A DNA stretch of 64,000 bases from NCBI GenBank assembly GCA_947184155.2, contig CAMXCT020001378.1, positions 1-64,000 on the forward strand, written 5' to 3'. This stretch comes from Cladocopium goreaui (taxonomy: Eukaryota; Sar; Dinophyceae; Suessiales; Symbiodiniaceae). Below are positions 1 to 10,694 of the stretch, piece after piece (the first letter of the stretch is position 1; every line of letters starts with the position of its first letter). Both the position numbers and the translations under genes were made by a program. Under the pieces are notes generated by a model. The model ran no database searches. It had not been told where the DNA came from and was given only the letters and a program-made list of their open reading frames with translations.

Positions 1-3000
1 TAGGATATCTAACTGCAACCACTGCATGGTATGTCACAGGACTAACCCTGGAGCTGGACGGAAGCATTAACCCCCAGGCATGGATGTCACTTACACCGGC
101 AGTCTGGGAGTTTAAGACTGCTTGTATGTCACCAGCCATGGGCAGGAGGGTAGCAGCATGCTGCAAAATCCAGGCAAGGCGCACGAGAGACCGTGGAAAA
201 TTGAGCGCGGTACCCGCCAGCAGTTCCGAGTCTACGAATCGGGAGTATCGTTGCATATTTGGTTGAGCTGCTTCAAATACGGCTTTGAGGCCTGGGAGCA
301 CAGTGCTGGCTGCCCTGAGGTCTTCCTCATCCTGCGGCGAGAGGTGACTTGTCCATAGCTGACCTAATGTGGACTGGCCTCGTTTGAGGAATTGACTAAG
401 AGCCGTTAAGCCTTCATTCGCCGAACCATCTAGCAGTCGGATCATTGCATCGGCAAGGTTGGCGGGCATGTAGTAGTTGCGGTCGCTTCGCAGGCCATGC
501 TTTTTAGCTAACAGTAGTTGTCGTGACCGTTTGGCGTTGCGAGCTGCCCGATCAATACCGCCAGGTGTCTGCTCCGAGTCTCCTGTCCAGAGGACCAGGG
601 GTTACTGTTTCAGCAGGCTGATAACTGCAATTTCGCGGTCAGTGCCATATTGCTGGCCTTCATCAATGACCAGGAGGGAGAGCTCTTGCATGAATCCACT
701 CATTGTGGACCATTGCATGGTAAGATCCTGGGCTACCGTTCCCCCGGTGGCTAATATTAATTGACACTTGTTCAGCATTTGCCTTCTTTCTCTCGGGTGG
801 ATATCAAATTTCGTGTGCGAGTAACTGCTTTTGTTGCGCTCTTGGTCTCCCACCAGCCTGCCTATGCGCCCAAACACCCCCGACGGGGGGTCGAGCCATA
901 GGAGGAGGTCAGCAAAGGATCGAGTGCCGGAGTTCTCTTTGCAAATGAACAATATTTTGAGGCTGTCGGTAGTGTCGATTTCAATCAAGGCCAGGATGAG
1001 GATTGCCATCGATTTCGACTTGCCTGCTCCGAAAAGCCCTTGGATGCACAGATCTAGCCGGTTGGTGAGCAACGCCATTGTCACTGCGCAGAGTGTGCCT
1101 AAAACGTGTCCGTCAAGCTCAGCGGCAAAGGAGAGTGCAGTGGAGCGAGTCCAAGGGTGAAGCTCGCCCTCCACGTGACATGGAATTAGCACTAGGCGGA
1201 GCAACTGGCCGCACAAATGCAAGAAATGTGATCTTTTGTTGCCCTCCATTCCTTCTACTGCTGTTTGGACATTGTAAATGCCTAATCCCAGGTGGTACCT
1301 GCACGGGGGGGTTTGCGCAACCGCGGTAAGCTCACGGGTAGGCTTAGTACATCCGAACATCCACATTGTATCGAGAAAGAAGGTCTGGGGGACCGGGCTG
1401 TTCTGTCCCTGGACGGTCGCATCAATGGGGTCCAGGTGCTGGCCGGAGGCACTATACCAGTCTTGGAGGGCTTCGAGTTGTTCCTTTGCAAAAAACTCAA
1501 TGGCCGGTCCTGAGAGGAAAGCAACTTCGATGAATTTAGGGTTGCACTGTCTGTATATGCGTGAGGCAGCCAGCTCATCCTTTTTTTTGGCCGCGCGTGG
1601 CGTGATGGCGAGGACCAAGCCAAAAAGGATTTGAAGGTCATCTCCATCATAAGCTAGTGCGTCCGCTGTACCCACCATGGCAATGAGCCTACCCGTGCCA
1701 ATGGGGCTGACTTTGTGATGGTGCGCATCGCTGGCCAGCAGGCTGAACACTTCAGTTTTGCCCAGGCTTGGGTGTCGGAACGCGAATGCATCCTGCCCGC
1801 CTTTAACTTTCCAATGTCCAAACTCGCTGCCTTTGAAGAGGAATTCAAGGGCGATGGGTTGCGATGGTTGCCGGATAGGGCCCGCACTTTGCATTGTTAA
1901 CCCTGTTTCATTATAGCCTTCATTTGGACTGAGCATGGGCAAGTAGTAGTCTAACATGTAGACAGCCAGGGGCAATTGCAAGGTGCCAAGGAAATGTTGT
2001 ACCATGGTGGTATAGTTGAGCAACTTGGACCTTGAGGAGATGGTGACTGTTGCCAACGTGGCTAAGTATTGGGTTGCCTCTTGCTCAGTTTTGACCTCTG
2101 AATTGTGGGCAGCAATGTGTGTAACAAGTGCCTGTGTCGTGGTTTCAGGTAGCTCACACATTTCCGCTAATTCACGCAGGAGTTTTCTGGCAGTTCTTGA
2201 GAGCTCAAAGCTGCACCATGAGATCAGTCGGAGGGGAACCTGTGAGTACACTTCGAAGGGGAGCACTCCAGGGGTACCTTCTAACTGCTCCATATCTGGT
2301 CGTCCTTCTGGGAGGGCAACTCTTGTCCAATGCGAGTAGTTATGTTGTGCAGTACCGAGGTACGCTCTCCATCCTGTGATATGCGTAATTTTAAAGCCCC
2401 GTTGCTTAAGCAGCTTGATGTCATGGTTTGACGGGTTCCATACGCAGAGCCTGTCATCTGCATGGTGAATGAGGTGGATCTCTCTCAGCTGAGATAAATT
2501 GCATGTCGTGAGCAGCGATGGTGGTAGCGCAATGGCTGCTAGCACGGTTTTGCCACCAACGTCTGGGAATTCTGAGAGGATAGTTTCCCATACCATTCCT
2601 GCGTACGAGCGAGCGCTGTGCCCCCGAATGTAGATGGAGCCTACCATGTATCCTGTTAATCTCAGAAGATCGACTGGGCGGATTTCAGGGGGCAGACATA
2701 CTCCGACTAGCGGGTGTGCAACTAGCAACTTAGTGAAAAGTCGCAGGCCATGTATGTACCCGGGCCACGGCGGTTTCCTGTGTGCTGGAGTGATGGGACA
2801 GAAGTGCAACAGCTTCATGGCCCGACTGATAATCTGCGCTTGCAGTTGGTTCGCACTGGGCATGCCTAAGACGCGGCACCAGAAGTGTGCACCTATGGGA
2901 AACATGGCGATGTGCAGGAGCAAGTATTCTTGTGTGTGAGCAGTGCCTGCTACTGTGCCAGCTCTTGCATTCCAATCGTCCTGTTTGCTCAGGGATGGCC

Positions 3001-5026
3001 CGTAAACATGTGCTTCCTTTTTGCAGGCTAGCAATACGTCCCAGTCTTCATCGAGTTCTCCTCCACCCAACCCAGTGCACTGAACTTCCAGGGACCCTGG
3101 GTCAGCGTCATTGAGTTGCCAGGAGGTGTTATCCATGACAGTGAGTTTCCAAGCAGTGTATTGGGGGTCAGTATGGCTAGCAAGCACTTCGTTGATTGCT
3201 AGTTCTGCGTTGCCAGGGTCAATGCCCAGTCGCCGTTGCAGCGCTTCCAGCAGAGGGAGGATTGGGGCACTGGGGAGCTGGAGGCTCGCATGCTGACCGC
3301 AAAAAACAATGGCAGGATCGCAAGTCTTGGACCAAGGTGTATGGTCATTGTTGTTGTTGGGGGCTTCCACCGGTGTCCACAGACTCTGAAGAAGCAACAC
3401 CTGCAGCTTGGTAAGGCTTCTGTTTTGCAGGACATGCGGCTTGGCGATTAGTTTACTCCCTCTAACAAAATCGCAGCCTGTGGGGTGTGTCCACAAAGGT
3501 GGTGCCTCGTCGACTCCTATGAGCGACACAGCAAGCGGTCGCAGCCCTTTGTTTAGCCACTGTCGGAGTTGTTGTCCTAGGCCTACTTTGCTCCCATGGA
3601 AGGCGTGCACTATAGGTGGCAGACTATACCCTATGGTTAACTCCTTGCTTTGGAACAGTTTGTCTCCTGGAAGACAGAGTATGGGGAAGTCGGCTGGGAA
3701 AACGGACAGAGGGGAGAGTGCACCTTGTTCGAAAATGGGGCGTGCCCAGGTAAGGAATGGCGGGGTCCGCTCGACGAAGTCCGGTCTAAGGTATCGGCCA
3801 TCCCCGTGACGTGGCCATTCTCCTCGCTCCGGGATGGGAAATGCAATGGCTCCTGCCCATTCGCCCAACATTGCCCATGCATGTGTCCAGTCAAGTGGGG
3901 TTCTAGCCCTACAGCCGAGTAGGGGGGTGAGAAGCAGTCCTCCCCTCATTGCTTCCGCAGGGTCTTCTGGCACAGCGGTTGTAGCTAGGAAACTGGCTCT
4001 GCTATCCTGGAGTGCGGTAACCCAATCATCTGCTGTGCGATTGGCAGGGTGGGCTATTCGTCGTGCCTTTGGGGCGGGTGCAGCACTCGGAGAGGAGCTT
4101 TGGGCAGGGGCTGGTGGCATGTCTGCTTCCGAGGTTGCTTGGGCCATTTCTACATCAGGTGCCTCAGTCGGGATGTGCCCTGTCACAATGATCAAGCCGG
4201 CATTAAGTTCGGCTTTGGCTTCTGTGGCAAGGAGTACTGCTGGAGGGCACTGGTTAGAGCTGGCCATTGTGTTATGTTGCATTGCTGCGGCTCTGCTGGC
4301 CTTATCCGTCATGAGATTGACGAGCTCGGCTATTTCAAACAATGAGGTCGGCACGCAGTCAGAGTCGATGAGAGCAAAATTTACGGTGGGGAACATTAAA
4401 CAAAGCGCCTCCAGAGCTGCAGCACCAGCCCAGGTATAATGGACCTGATGCAAACCTGTGTCAGCATGAATGGGAAAATGGATCGCAGTAGTTTTCTCCT
4501 GGTAAGGGCCAGTCACTGTACATCGGCCTTTGATCCAGGGTGCAAAATGCGGCCAGTAGGCTGGAGGGTCAGTGCCTGACAGTTTGCGGTTGTCCACATA
4601 AACATATACGGTGGCATACTGAGGTAACCATGAGAGATTATCTGCTATCCACTGGAAGAGCGTTCTATGATGGACCTGGCTGGCTGCGGGTCGTTGGATG
4701 CCGTTCCCTTCGTCCACCATGAGTGCAGGGTATGTCAGGGGTGACCGGGGCATTCGACAGGAGCCGACATCGTCCCATTTCCACCTCTGTTTTATGTCAT
4801 CCATGCCGAGCGGGGTCTCAACTTCTTTTTGCGAGAGGAACAGTTGGTCAAGCTGGTGGCTTAACTGTGTGACCTCTTGAACATTCAAGAAATCGATAGG
4901 TGCGGCAATTTCCCACTTCTCCTTTGGGGGAGGCTCAGTCCCTTGTTGGAAATATGGAACGTCATCATCTGTCTCGAGGGCGTCAAAGTATTCTGTATCA
5001 CTGTCATTGACACATCCTCGACTGTG
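1..5026 (-). pseudogene. Very large protein with C-terminal SF1 (Upf1-like) helicase domain, one in-frame stop, runs off left edge
   Basis: The frame is open from a TAA at 5027-5029 down to position 1, interrupted only by TAA at 602-604. Numbering from codon 4888, Walker A (GAGKSKS) lies near residue 1285 and motif II (DEGQQ) near 1408. Past the TAA the same frame gives motif III (GDSEQTPGG, about 555-583). At 1-60 it reads a stretch matching the second helicase copy at 15,860-15,930 (SSRVS..TY.A.VAVRYP). This order is known for Upf1-like SF1 helicases, so nucleic-acid unwinding is the inferred role. The first ~1,200 residues are unassigned. They include a DSDC motif near residue 175, which could be a glycosyltransferase-like DxD, and a Pro/Ala/Ser linker near 250-275. 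The first in-frame ATG is at 4802-4804, but protein-like sequence (KWEIAAPIDFL) extends upstream of it, so the true start is lost to a frameshift or an intron. The remaining helicase motifs lie outside the window. Probably a mobile-element gene in early decay. Confidence 0.75.
602..604 (-). other. In-frame TAA inside helicase gene
   Basis: The stop falls between motif II and motif III. Aligned to the plus-strand helicase copy, it sits opposite the proline in QQPALIVFVGD, and the reading resumes without a gap as PLVLWTGD. No other stop occurs in this frame from 601 to 1. A single point substitution explains it. Confidence 0.8.
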
Positions 5027-5208
5027 TTATCTGGGGCGGTTGGCTCTGCTGGTTCGATGTCTGTCTCTGATTCATCAGGGTCAGGCGACGTCAAGGAAAT
5101 GAACCTATTTGGTGTCATAAGCTGTTGCAGCATGTTGACGCCAGCTTGACCCTGAACAGCCGGTGCCCGGGTGTCAGGTGCCAAGTGACTAGCCGAAGAT
5201 AGTGAATG
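4885..5208 (-). pseudogene. Frame-shifted N-terminal piece of the helicase protein
   Basis: A second minus-strand frame is open from a TAG at 5209-5211 and ends in a TGA at 4885-4887. Its upstream half is acidic and Pro/Thr-rich (SPDPDESETDIEP). From about 5026 downward the neighbouring frame carries the more protein-like reading and runs directly into the helicase ORF. The simplest reading is one gene whose 5' part was shifted by a small indel somewhere in 4990-5030. An intron is the alternative. There is no ATG near its upstream end, so the real start is unknown. It contains one of the GC-rich palindromes (5151-5178). Confidence 0.4.
5151..5178. repeat. GC-rich imperfect palindrome
   Basis: CCTGAACA at the left and TGTCAGG at the right enclose CCGG-TGC-CCGG, so the segment can fold into a hairpin. 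It lies inside the N-terminal helicase piece and resembles the palindrome 110 bp to the right. Confidence 0.5.
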
Positions 5209-5261
5209 CTATACGGGCAGCGAGTGCAAAAGTATATCAACAGGATTGGCTAGGCTAAGGA

Positions 5262-5294
5262 AACCCTGAACACCCGGCACCCGGGGTCAGGGTT
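5262..5294. repeat. GC-rich palindrome
   Basis: AACCCTGA (5262-5269) pairs perfectly with TCAGGGTT (5287-5294), and the interior CCCGG/CCGGG continues the stem with small bulges. It lies between the two large minus-strand ORFs and could be a transcript-end hairpin or a mobile palindrome of the family described in the findings. Confidence 0.55.
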
Positions 5295-5387
5295 CCCCCT
5301 TGCAGGGCCAATGCGTTGGAGGTGAAACAGGTAGGAAGCAAAACAATCAGGGTTTGTCTTACACCTTAGTGTGCGAATTGATGTCAG

Positions 5388-5624
5388 ATGGCTGACCTAG
5401 CTATGAAAACTAGTGGAGCCACAAAAGCTGCAGTGCGAACAATTGAGCCACTAACAGTTTATGCAACCTACTTACCCAAAGTACATGTTAGTTCGACAGA
5501 CATTGAGGTGACCAACGGTGACAGGACCTGGGACACACACCTAGCAAGGAAACTTCGCAGACAGTTCAAACGAATCGAAAAACCCATAAATCCCTTTGCC
5601 CCAGTTCGTGGGGGTCCTACTTAA
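5388..5624 (+). CDS. Short unassigned ORF (78 codons)
   Basis: ATG-started, basic towards the C-terminus (RKLRRQFKR). The composition looks balanced and protein-like, but it matches no family I recognise. It sits in the 5209-5779 gap between two minus-strand ORFs and may be chance or the remnant of an older insertion. Nothing else is visible in that gap apart from the palindrome at 5262-5294. Confidence 0.15.
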   Translation: MADLAMKTSGATKAAVRTIEPLTVYATYLPKVHVSSTDIEVTNGDRTWDTHLARKLRRQFKRIEKPINPFAPVRGGPT

Positions 5625-5779
5625 GTGGGTACTCTCCCTTACTGCAGGTTTTGGGGGGTGTTAGCCTGGCACGCAGCTGCTTTTCTCTTGGCGTATCTAC
5701 GGAGTAGGCGGCATTAGAAATGGCACTGATCAGGTGGTTTCACACAGTCAGGTGCACACAGTGCTAGCTGTCTGTACGG

Positions 5780-7351
5780 TCAGTCAATGATTTCCATTTC
5801 CATATCTGCAACAGGAGAGGGTTGCGGAGTGCCTGGTGAGTGGGCATCTTGCATTCTTTTAAGGCGCTTTCTAATGCGAGTAAGGTACTCGCGGGCATTG
5901 AGGAGTCGCGTTTCACAGGAGGCCACTCTTTCACAGGCTGTCTTTTCCATGTTCTGCAACGTTGGGATGTCCGCTGCGGCGAGGTCGACGTCCTGCATGG
6001 AGTCACTGGCGGGCTCAGGGCTGCTAGCACCAGCAGTGTCAGTCGCTTGAGTCTCTGGCGATGCTTTGGGTGTATTTGCAGGCGACGATTCTTCTGTTGA
6101 TGTGTCGTCGTGGGCTGCGAGCTGTTCCGGAGGTTGTTGTTGCTCATCATCTTTGCTGTGAGTTGCAGAGTGAGAGTCAGAGGATAACACGCCGGTACCC
6201 GGGGTATCCGTTTGCGCTTTGTTCGCAGGCAGGGCCGATGGTGGGCCTGGTCTTCTGTGAAATAATGACTGTGCACTGATTTTGTCAGGTGGCTTGCTTT
6301 GGTGCGGGGTTGGAGCTTCTGCCACTACGCCTGTACTGGGATTGGACGATGCGGCAGTTGCTGCATTGTCTGTGCTTTGTTGACTTGCGGCCAGCAAATT
6401 GGCTGGTTTTTGGGTCAGTCTGGTCGCCGCTGGTCGGCTATCTGCCAACGTTTGTTGGTTTGCTTGATGAATAATAGACTGCAATTCCATGTATTGCCGC
6501 TCTCGGTCAGCCACTTGCTGTGGCGTGCTCTGAGTACATTTAGGGTCCTGCGGAGCATCTGCTTGCATTTTTTGTACTGGCTGTTTTGCTGCGGATCGCT
6601 CCGTCCACCTGGTCGGTAACGGCGGAGGCGGAGGCAGTGCCCGTTTCGCATGTTGTGAAGACTTAAGTTGGTCAATGCGTGGCTGGAGTTCATCTCGCAG
6701 TTCCTGCGGGTACGGCTCTCCGGTCTCAGCTAACCACTGGATGGTTTCGTCATGCGTCCACAGGGTGGTTCTCCACAATGGGATGGTGTTGTCTTCATTG
6801 ACCCAGAACAATGGCTTAGGCGGCAGCAACTCATGGGCTTCTACTATCAAAGGCAGCAGGAAGGCTAATCTTTTTTGGTCATGGAAAACCATTGCTCCAT
6901 TCGGGTGAACTTTTAGGTGAGTATGGTTCCACACAAACGGTTGCACAACACGCATGGTGTGAGCGTCACGATTAAAGATGGATAGTCGGACTTGGGCATA
7001 CTGTGGTGCAGCACCGTAGACTTTTCCATCCCAGGGTGGTTCAAGAAAACCCCACCGCTCTTTTCGGCCATAATTAACGGTATCCCAGAAGGCAGGGTCA
7101 AACTCTGTCTCAAGGGCGTCGGCGAGGGTCGAAAAGATGATCCATGGCACCTCGTCAATATGCAAGTGGTATTCTACCAACGTGAAATTATATGTTGTCT
7201 GGCAATCTCCTACCCATATTGTGCCCCTCACTGCAAGAAAACGAACGCTGCTGGCTGCTGGCATGTCCCAATTCATTCCAGCCGAGATGTCCAGTAGGTG
7301 TTGATCAGAAACACTGATTTGGCCGGACGGGAAAGGGTTTTGCCTCGGCAT
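5780..7351 (-). CDS. 523-residue Pro/Gln-rich protein upstream of the helicase gene (ORF1-like)
   Basis: An uninterrupted ORF with a true ATG at 7349-7351. Residues 1-230 look globular, rich in Trp and aromatics, with no motif I can assign. Residues ~240-450 are low-complexity, with a PPPPPLP run and many Gln, Ser, Ala and Thr. The last ~60 residues are basic and predicted helical (a possible coiled coil, RIRKRLKRMQDAH). The gene lies upstream of the helicase ORF on the same strand, about 570 bp away, so the pair may belong to one element, with this as a structural or nucleic-acid-binding first ORF. That role is inference from position and composition only. A GC palindrome (6192-6210) lies in-frame within the low-complexity part, where it encodes TPGTG. 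Unlike its neighbours it has no stop or frameshift. Confidence 0.6.
   Translation of the reverse strand: MPRQNPFPSGQISVSDQHLLDISAGMNWDMPAASSVRFLAVRGTIWVGDCQTTYNFTLVEYHLHIDEVPWIIFSTLADALETEFDPAFWDTVNYGRKERWGFLEPPWDGKVYGAAPQYAQVRLSIFNRDAHTMRVVQPFVWNHTHLKVHPNGAMVFHDQKRLAFLLPLIVEAHELLPPKPLFWVNEDNTIPLWRTTLWTHDETIQWLAETGEPYPQELRDELQPRIDQLKSSQHAKRALPPPPPLPTRWTERSAAKQPVQKMQADAPQDPKCTQSTPQQVADRERQYMELQSIIHQANQQTLADSRPAATRLTQKPANLLAASQQSTDNAATAASSNPSTGVVAEAPTPHQSKPPDKISAQSLFHRRPGPPSALPANKAQTDTPGTGVLSSDSHSATHSKDDEQQQPPEQLAAHDDTSTEESSPANTPKASPETQATDTAGASSPEPASDSMQDVDLAAADIPTLQNMEKTACERVASCETRLLNAREYLTRIRKRLKRMQDAHSPGTPQPSPVADMEMEIID
6192..6210. repeat. In-frame palindrome within the 523-codon ORF
   Basis: CCGGTACCCGGGGTATCCG is a near-palindrome around nested KpnI/SmaI-like cores. 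It resembles those at 5151, 5262 and 13755 and keeps the reading frame open. Confidence 0.45.
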
Positions 7352-7990
7352 ACCAGCAACAGGTACCCTGTAGTGGCAGCGCTCGCCGAAGTGGAGGCAA
7401 TTGCACGGCTTCTAGTAAAACCAAACGACAGGAACCACTCGCAATTGCGTGGCAGCGGCCAAACAATGAAGGGCGGGCAGCAGCCAAACAACGAGGACCC
7501 CGTGTCGGCTTGAAAGTATGAACGGGCGAGCAAATTAGAAGTTGGATAAAAATGAGGATCCAGTCAACCCTGGCTTATGCAGGTGTGGTGTCCTCCCAGT
7601 TCGAACCAATGGCTGCTGACGGAGACAGTGAATCATGCTCGGTCCTGGCAGAGTGAACAAAAAACCAGACACTACACCAGTAGGAAATATGTACAGCATA
7701 TGACCGGCGACAGGTGGAGGGACAGTTCATTGTGGTTCAGGAGTAGATTCATGACATAGGAGGGAGTAGCGAAGGGCGGGGCAAGTGGTGGGGTCGTAGC
7801 ACATGACAGACGGGGGTGGCTATCTGTGTAAGATATGCTAGAAGAGATGGACACTGAGGAGCATCATTAGCAAGGAGTACACATTATTGAGAATATAGAT
7901 AGCTGTCGGGAGATTGGGATGAGGGTGTCAGTCATGAGGGCATGAACCATGTGAGATGAGGACTTGGTAGGGTGAAAACGGAGCTAAGCC

Positions 7991-8400
7991 CTCACCATTA
8001 CCCAAGGTGCCCTTGGGAACAGTAGAGGAATAACAGACACATGTGTCATGTTCCTACCGATGTGAGGGGCACAGTTGGGGGGTGAGGGCATGCGAGTCGA
8101 CTCAGATAGACGATGGAGTGCTGGAAAACCTTATGTCATCAAACCCTGTGTCGTCCAGGGCAGCTGTCCTGAACTGCGAGCACTTAAGGCTCTGTCAAGC
8201 TCTGAGCATGAGGTGCAATGGGCGGCGACCCTCTATCTACCAAAACTCGGCGGCCCTGGATGTCCCACCGGCTCAGCTACCCTACCCGAGGGGGGCGTCA
8301 TCGTGGTATTTCTCTGTCCTCTAAGGGCAAAATGTTGCACACGTTGCTTCTCTGTTGCACACGCTGCCTTGTCATTGCCCAGTAGCTGAGGTCCTGCATG
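7991..8400. repeat. Degenerate repeat block, copy 1
   Basis: Opens with CCATTACCCAAGGTGCCCTT, whose core CCCAAGGTGCCCTTGGG (8001-8017) is a palindrome. It later contains GAGGTGCAATGGGCGGCGA and GGGGCGTCATCGTGGT, which recur with changes in copy 2, and CTAAGGGCAAAATG, which recurs in copy 3. Confidence 0.55.
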
Positions 8401-9020
8401 GTATCTCTAGGTTACCAAGAAGCATATTAGTCGGCAATCGATTTGTTGAGCTTTGTAACTAGACAAGGAAATAGGCCATGATAGCTACTGGCAAGACGCT
8501 TGCTGCAGCTGTATTTACCAAAAATTAGGAAGCACCAGTCTTTCCTGCAGCTGCTGGCAGCATGTCTGAGGGGTTGCTTGACTTCTTGCATAATTATTAA
8601 ACAATTAACTGGTCACTCATTACTACCACGAGGCCCGCAATCAATACTCTCCAAATGGATATGTTCGAAACCAAATATAATAACCTTGAGGTCATGCAGT
8701 AAAGGATAATCATCGGGCGAAAGGGGGGCTAGGAAAAACAGCATGTGCAGCATCTTCCCTTTGGACAGATAGTGATTTCGATTCTACTACGGCAGCTGGA
8801 GATTTCACTGTGGCCAGAGCTTCTTTCTGTGTCTGGCACTCTAATGAGACTCCGTCCACGACACCAGCGCCAAGACTTGCTGACAAATAAGAGCTTCACA
8901 GCTACATGCCTAATCTATATGGGGCAAAGCAGAGGCTATCTCAGCGCGTCTTAAGTACAGAACACCAAGATAGCATCAGTTTGGAAAAGTGTACCGCATT
9001 TCCGTATCCTAGTGAGAAAC

Positions 9021-9240
9021 TCGCCATTACCCAAGGTGCCCTTGGGAACAGCAGCTGCCCTAAACTGCTAGCACCCTAGGCTCTATTAAGCTCTGAATAG
9101 GAGGTGCAATGGGCGGCGAGAGCACTAGCCACTGGAACCTAGCGGCACTGCATATCCTACCGGCTCAATTATACTGCACGAGGGAGGCGTCATCGTGGTG
9201 CTTCTTCGTCCTGCGTCGGTGGTGCATGGTCCTGGATCTT
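9021..9240. repeat. Degenerate repeat block, copy 2
   Basis: Palindromic core at 9030-9046, identical to copy 1. It is followed by the shared GAGGTGCAATGGGCGGCGA and GGCGTCATCGTGGT segments. It lacks about 130 bp present after the core in copy 1. Confidence 0.55.
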
Positions 9241-10055
9241 CAGCGGTGTGATGTGGGAAGTGATGTCCTACCCCGGGAGCAACCTTCATTCATTGGATAA
9301 TTTGACGGGCTTTCTTATAGCCACGTGGATGGTAGTACTACAACTTAAGCTAAGATAGTGCGCTAGTTGGCAGCATGATATGATGGGAGAATGACCCTAA
9401 GCATAAGCGTTGCTCAGCCTAGCGATGCTGCCAACAGGGCAATAACTATCAGGAACCAGGCCCTCTGTGATGTGGTAAACTGGACTAATGACAATTGGGC
9501 AACAGTTATTTCTGGGAGCAGGGCCGGTTTACAACATCCACTCGCAGGGTGTACTACAATGTGGGAAATGAAGGGTTGAGCGCTTGGGTAGTGCATTGAT
9601 GGTAACTAATATGGTCGGAGCGGAGAAGATATATCTTTTCCTGAGACAGGCGAATCATCCGTAACTACCCAGCATCTGTTGGCATCTGAACGTGGACGGG
9701 GAAGTGTTATCCATACGTTTTTACTACGAGAAGCTTAATTCGAAAAGGAAGCAATGTAGGTGGCAAGTAATGCCGAAGGGAATTTGTTCAGCGTCAACTG
9801 CTACACCTAACCATTGGTACAGCACTCGAGTAGGACGACCCAAGTCAAATGACTCCAAAAAACTAACCCAGAAGCTTGTATTTGTGTCGTGGGAAACAAT
9901 GCGCAGGTGGATCGGAGGATCGTGGAATATGGCACGGGACAAGACATACCTACGGGCCGACTGAATACGGGATTCAAAGACAACAACAGGTGACAACGGC
10001 TTTCTACGTAGTTTAGATCAGTCCGACTGAGCCTTAGCCGCTCACTGAGAAACTG

Positions 10056-10210
10056 TTTCCATTACCCAAGGTACCCTTGGGAATAGAAATAGTCGCATGG
10101 CAGTTGCATAGTGATGATCTCTAACAGCTCGTCCATTCTCTTAGGGCAAAATGCACACGATGCTTCACAATGCCTGTGATTGCTAAGGAGCTGGAGTACA
10201 GAGAGTATCG
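10056..10210. repeat. Degenerate repeat block, copy 3
   Basis: The core at 10,065-10,081 differs by one base (CCCAAGGTACCCTTGGG), making it a better palindrome. The shared TTAGGGCAAAATG segment follows. Copies 1 to 3 start about 1,029 and 1,035 bp apart. Confidence 0.5.
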
Positions 10211-10241
10211 TAGTGGATTTTTTTTTTTGGAGTTTTTCCCA

Positions 10242-10269
10242 CTTTCCACCATTTCCCCAGGGTGGAAAG
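10242..10269 (+). repeat. Perfect 9-bp inverted repeat after a T-run
   Basis: CTTTCCACC and GGTGGAAAG are separated by 10 bases and preceded by a run of ten T at 10,219-10,228. It could form a stem-loop; function unknown. Confidence 0.5.
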
Positions 10270-10677
10270 CTGATTCCCTCTGGACGCCCAGGAAAAAGCA
10301 AACAGGAGGTCAAAACCTAGTGGAGCTATACTGCGGGATGGACTTCTGGCCAACTGTGCGGTGGACATGGTCGTGTTGATCAGTTACTACAGCCTGGCAC
10401 TCTAATAGCGTTGCCGATTGATATTTAGGCTAAGCTGAATCTCCGCGAGCGGCTGGACCTGGGTCCTCTCTGTGGGACCACTTAATCCCTTTGAAGTGCC
10501 CTATCATTAGTGGGTCGCGAGAAGTCGCCTATACAAGAAAGTCCTCCAGGTGAGAGCTGGTGCGCATGTAACACTTTGGGCTAGTTTGCTTAATGGTGGG
10601 ATGGGTCTTTAGCTACCCGAGACTAGTGGTTTAGGATTACGATATCCTCATGAGTCATGCACAGGTGGGGGGAGCTA

Positions 10678-10694
10678 CCCAGGGTACCCCTGGG
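10678..10694. repeat. Palindrome with KpnI-like core
   Basis: CCCAGGGTACCCCTGGG has 7-base arms around TAC. It is a close relative of the cores at 8001, 9030 and 10,065 and lies just downstream of the RNase H gene stop. Confidence 0.5.

Noticed and set aside
3834..4439. 201-codon plus-strand frame opposite the helicase gene
   Set aside because: It is the antisense shadow of the long minus-strand coding region, with Ala/Ser/Leu-rich composition typical of such shadows.
9692..9964. 90-codon plus-strand frame
   Set aside because: Non-ATG start, no homologous feel, and an equally long frame exists on the opposite strand; probably chance.
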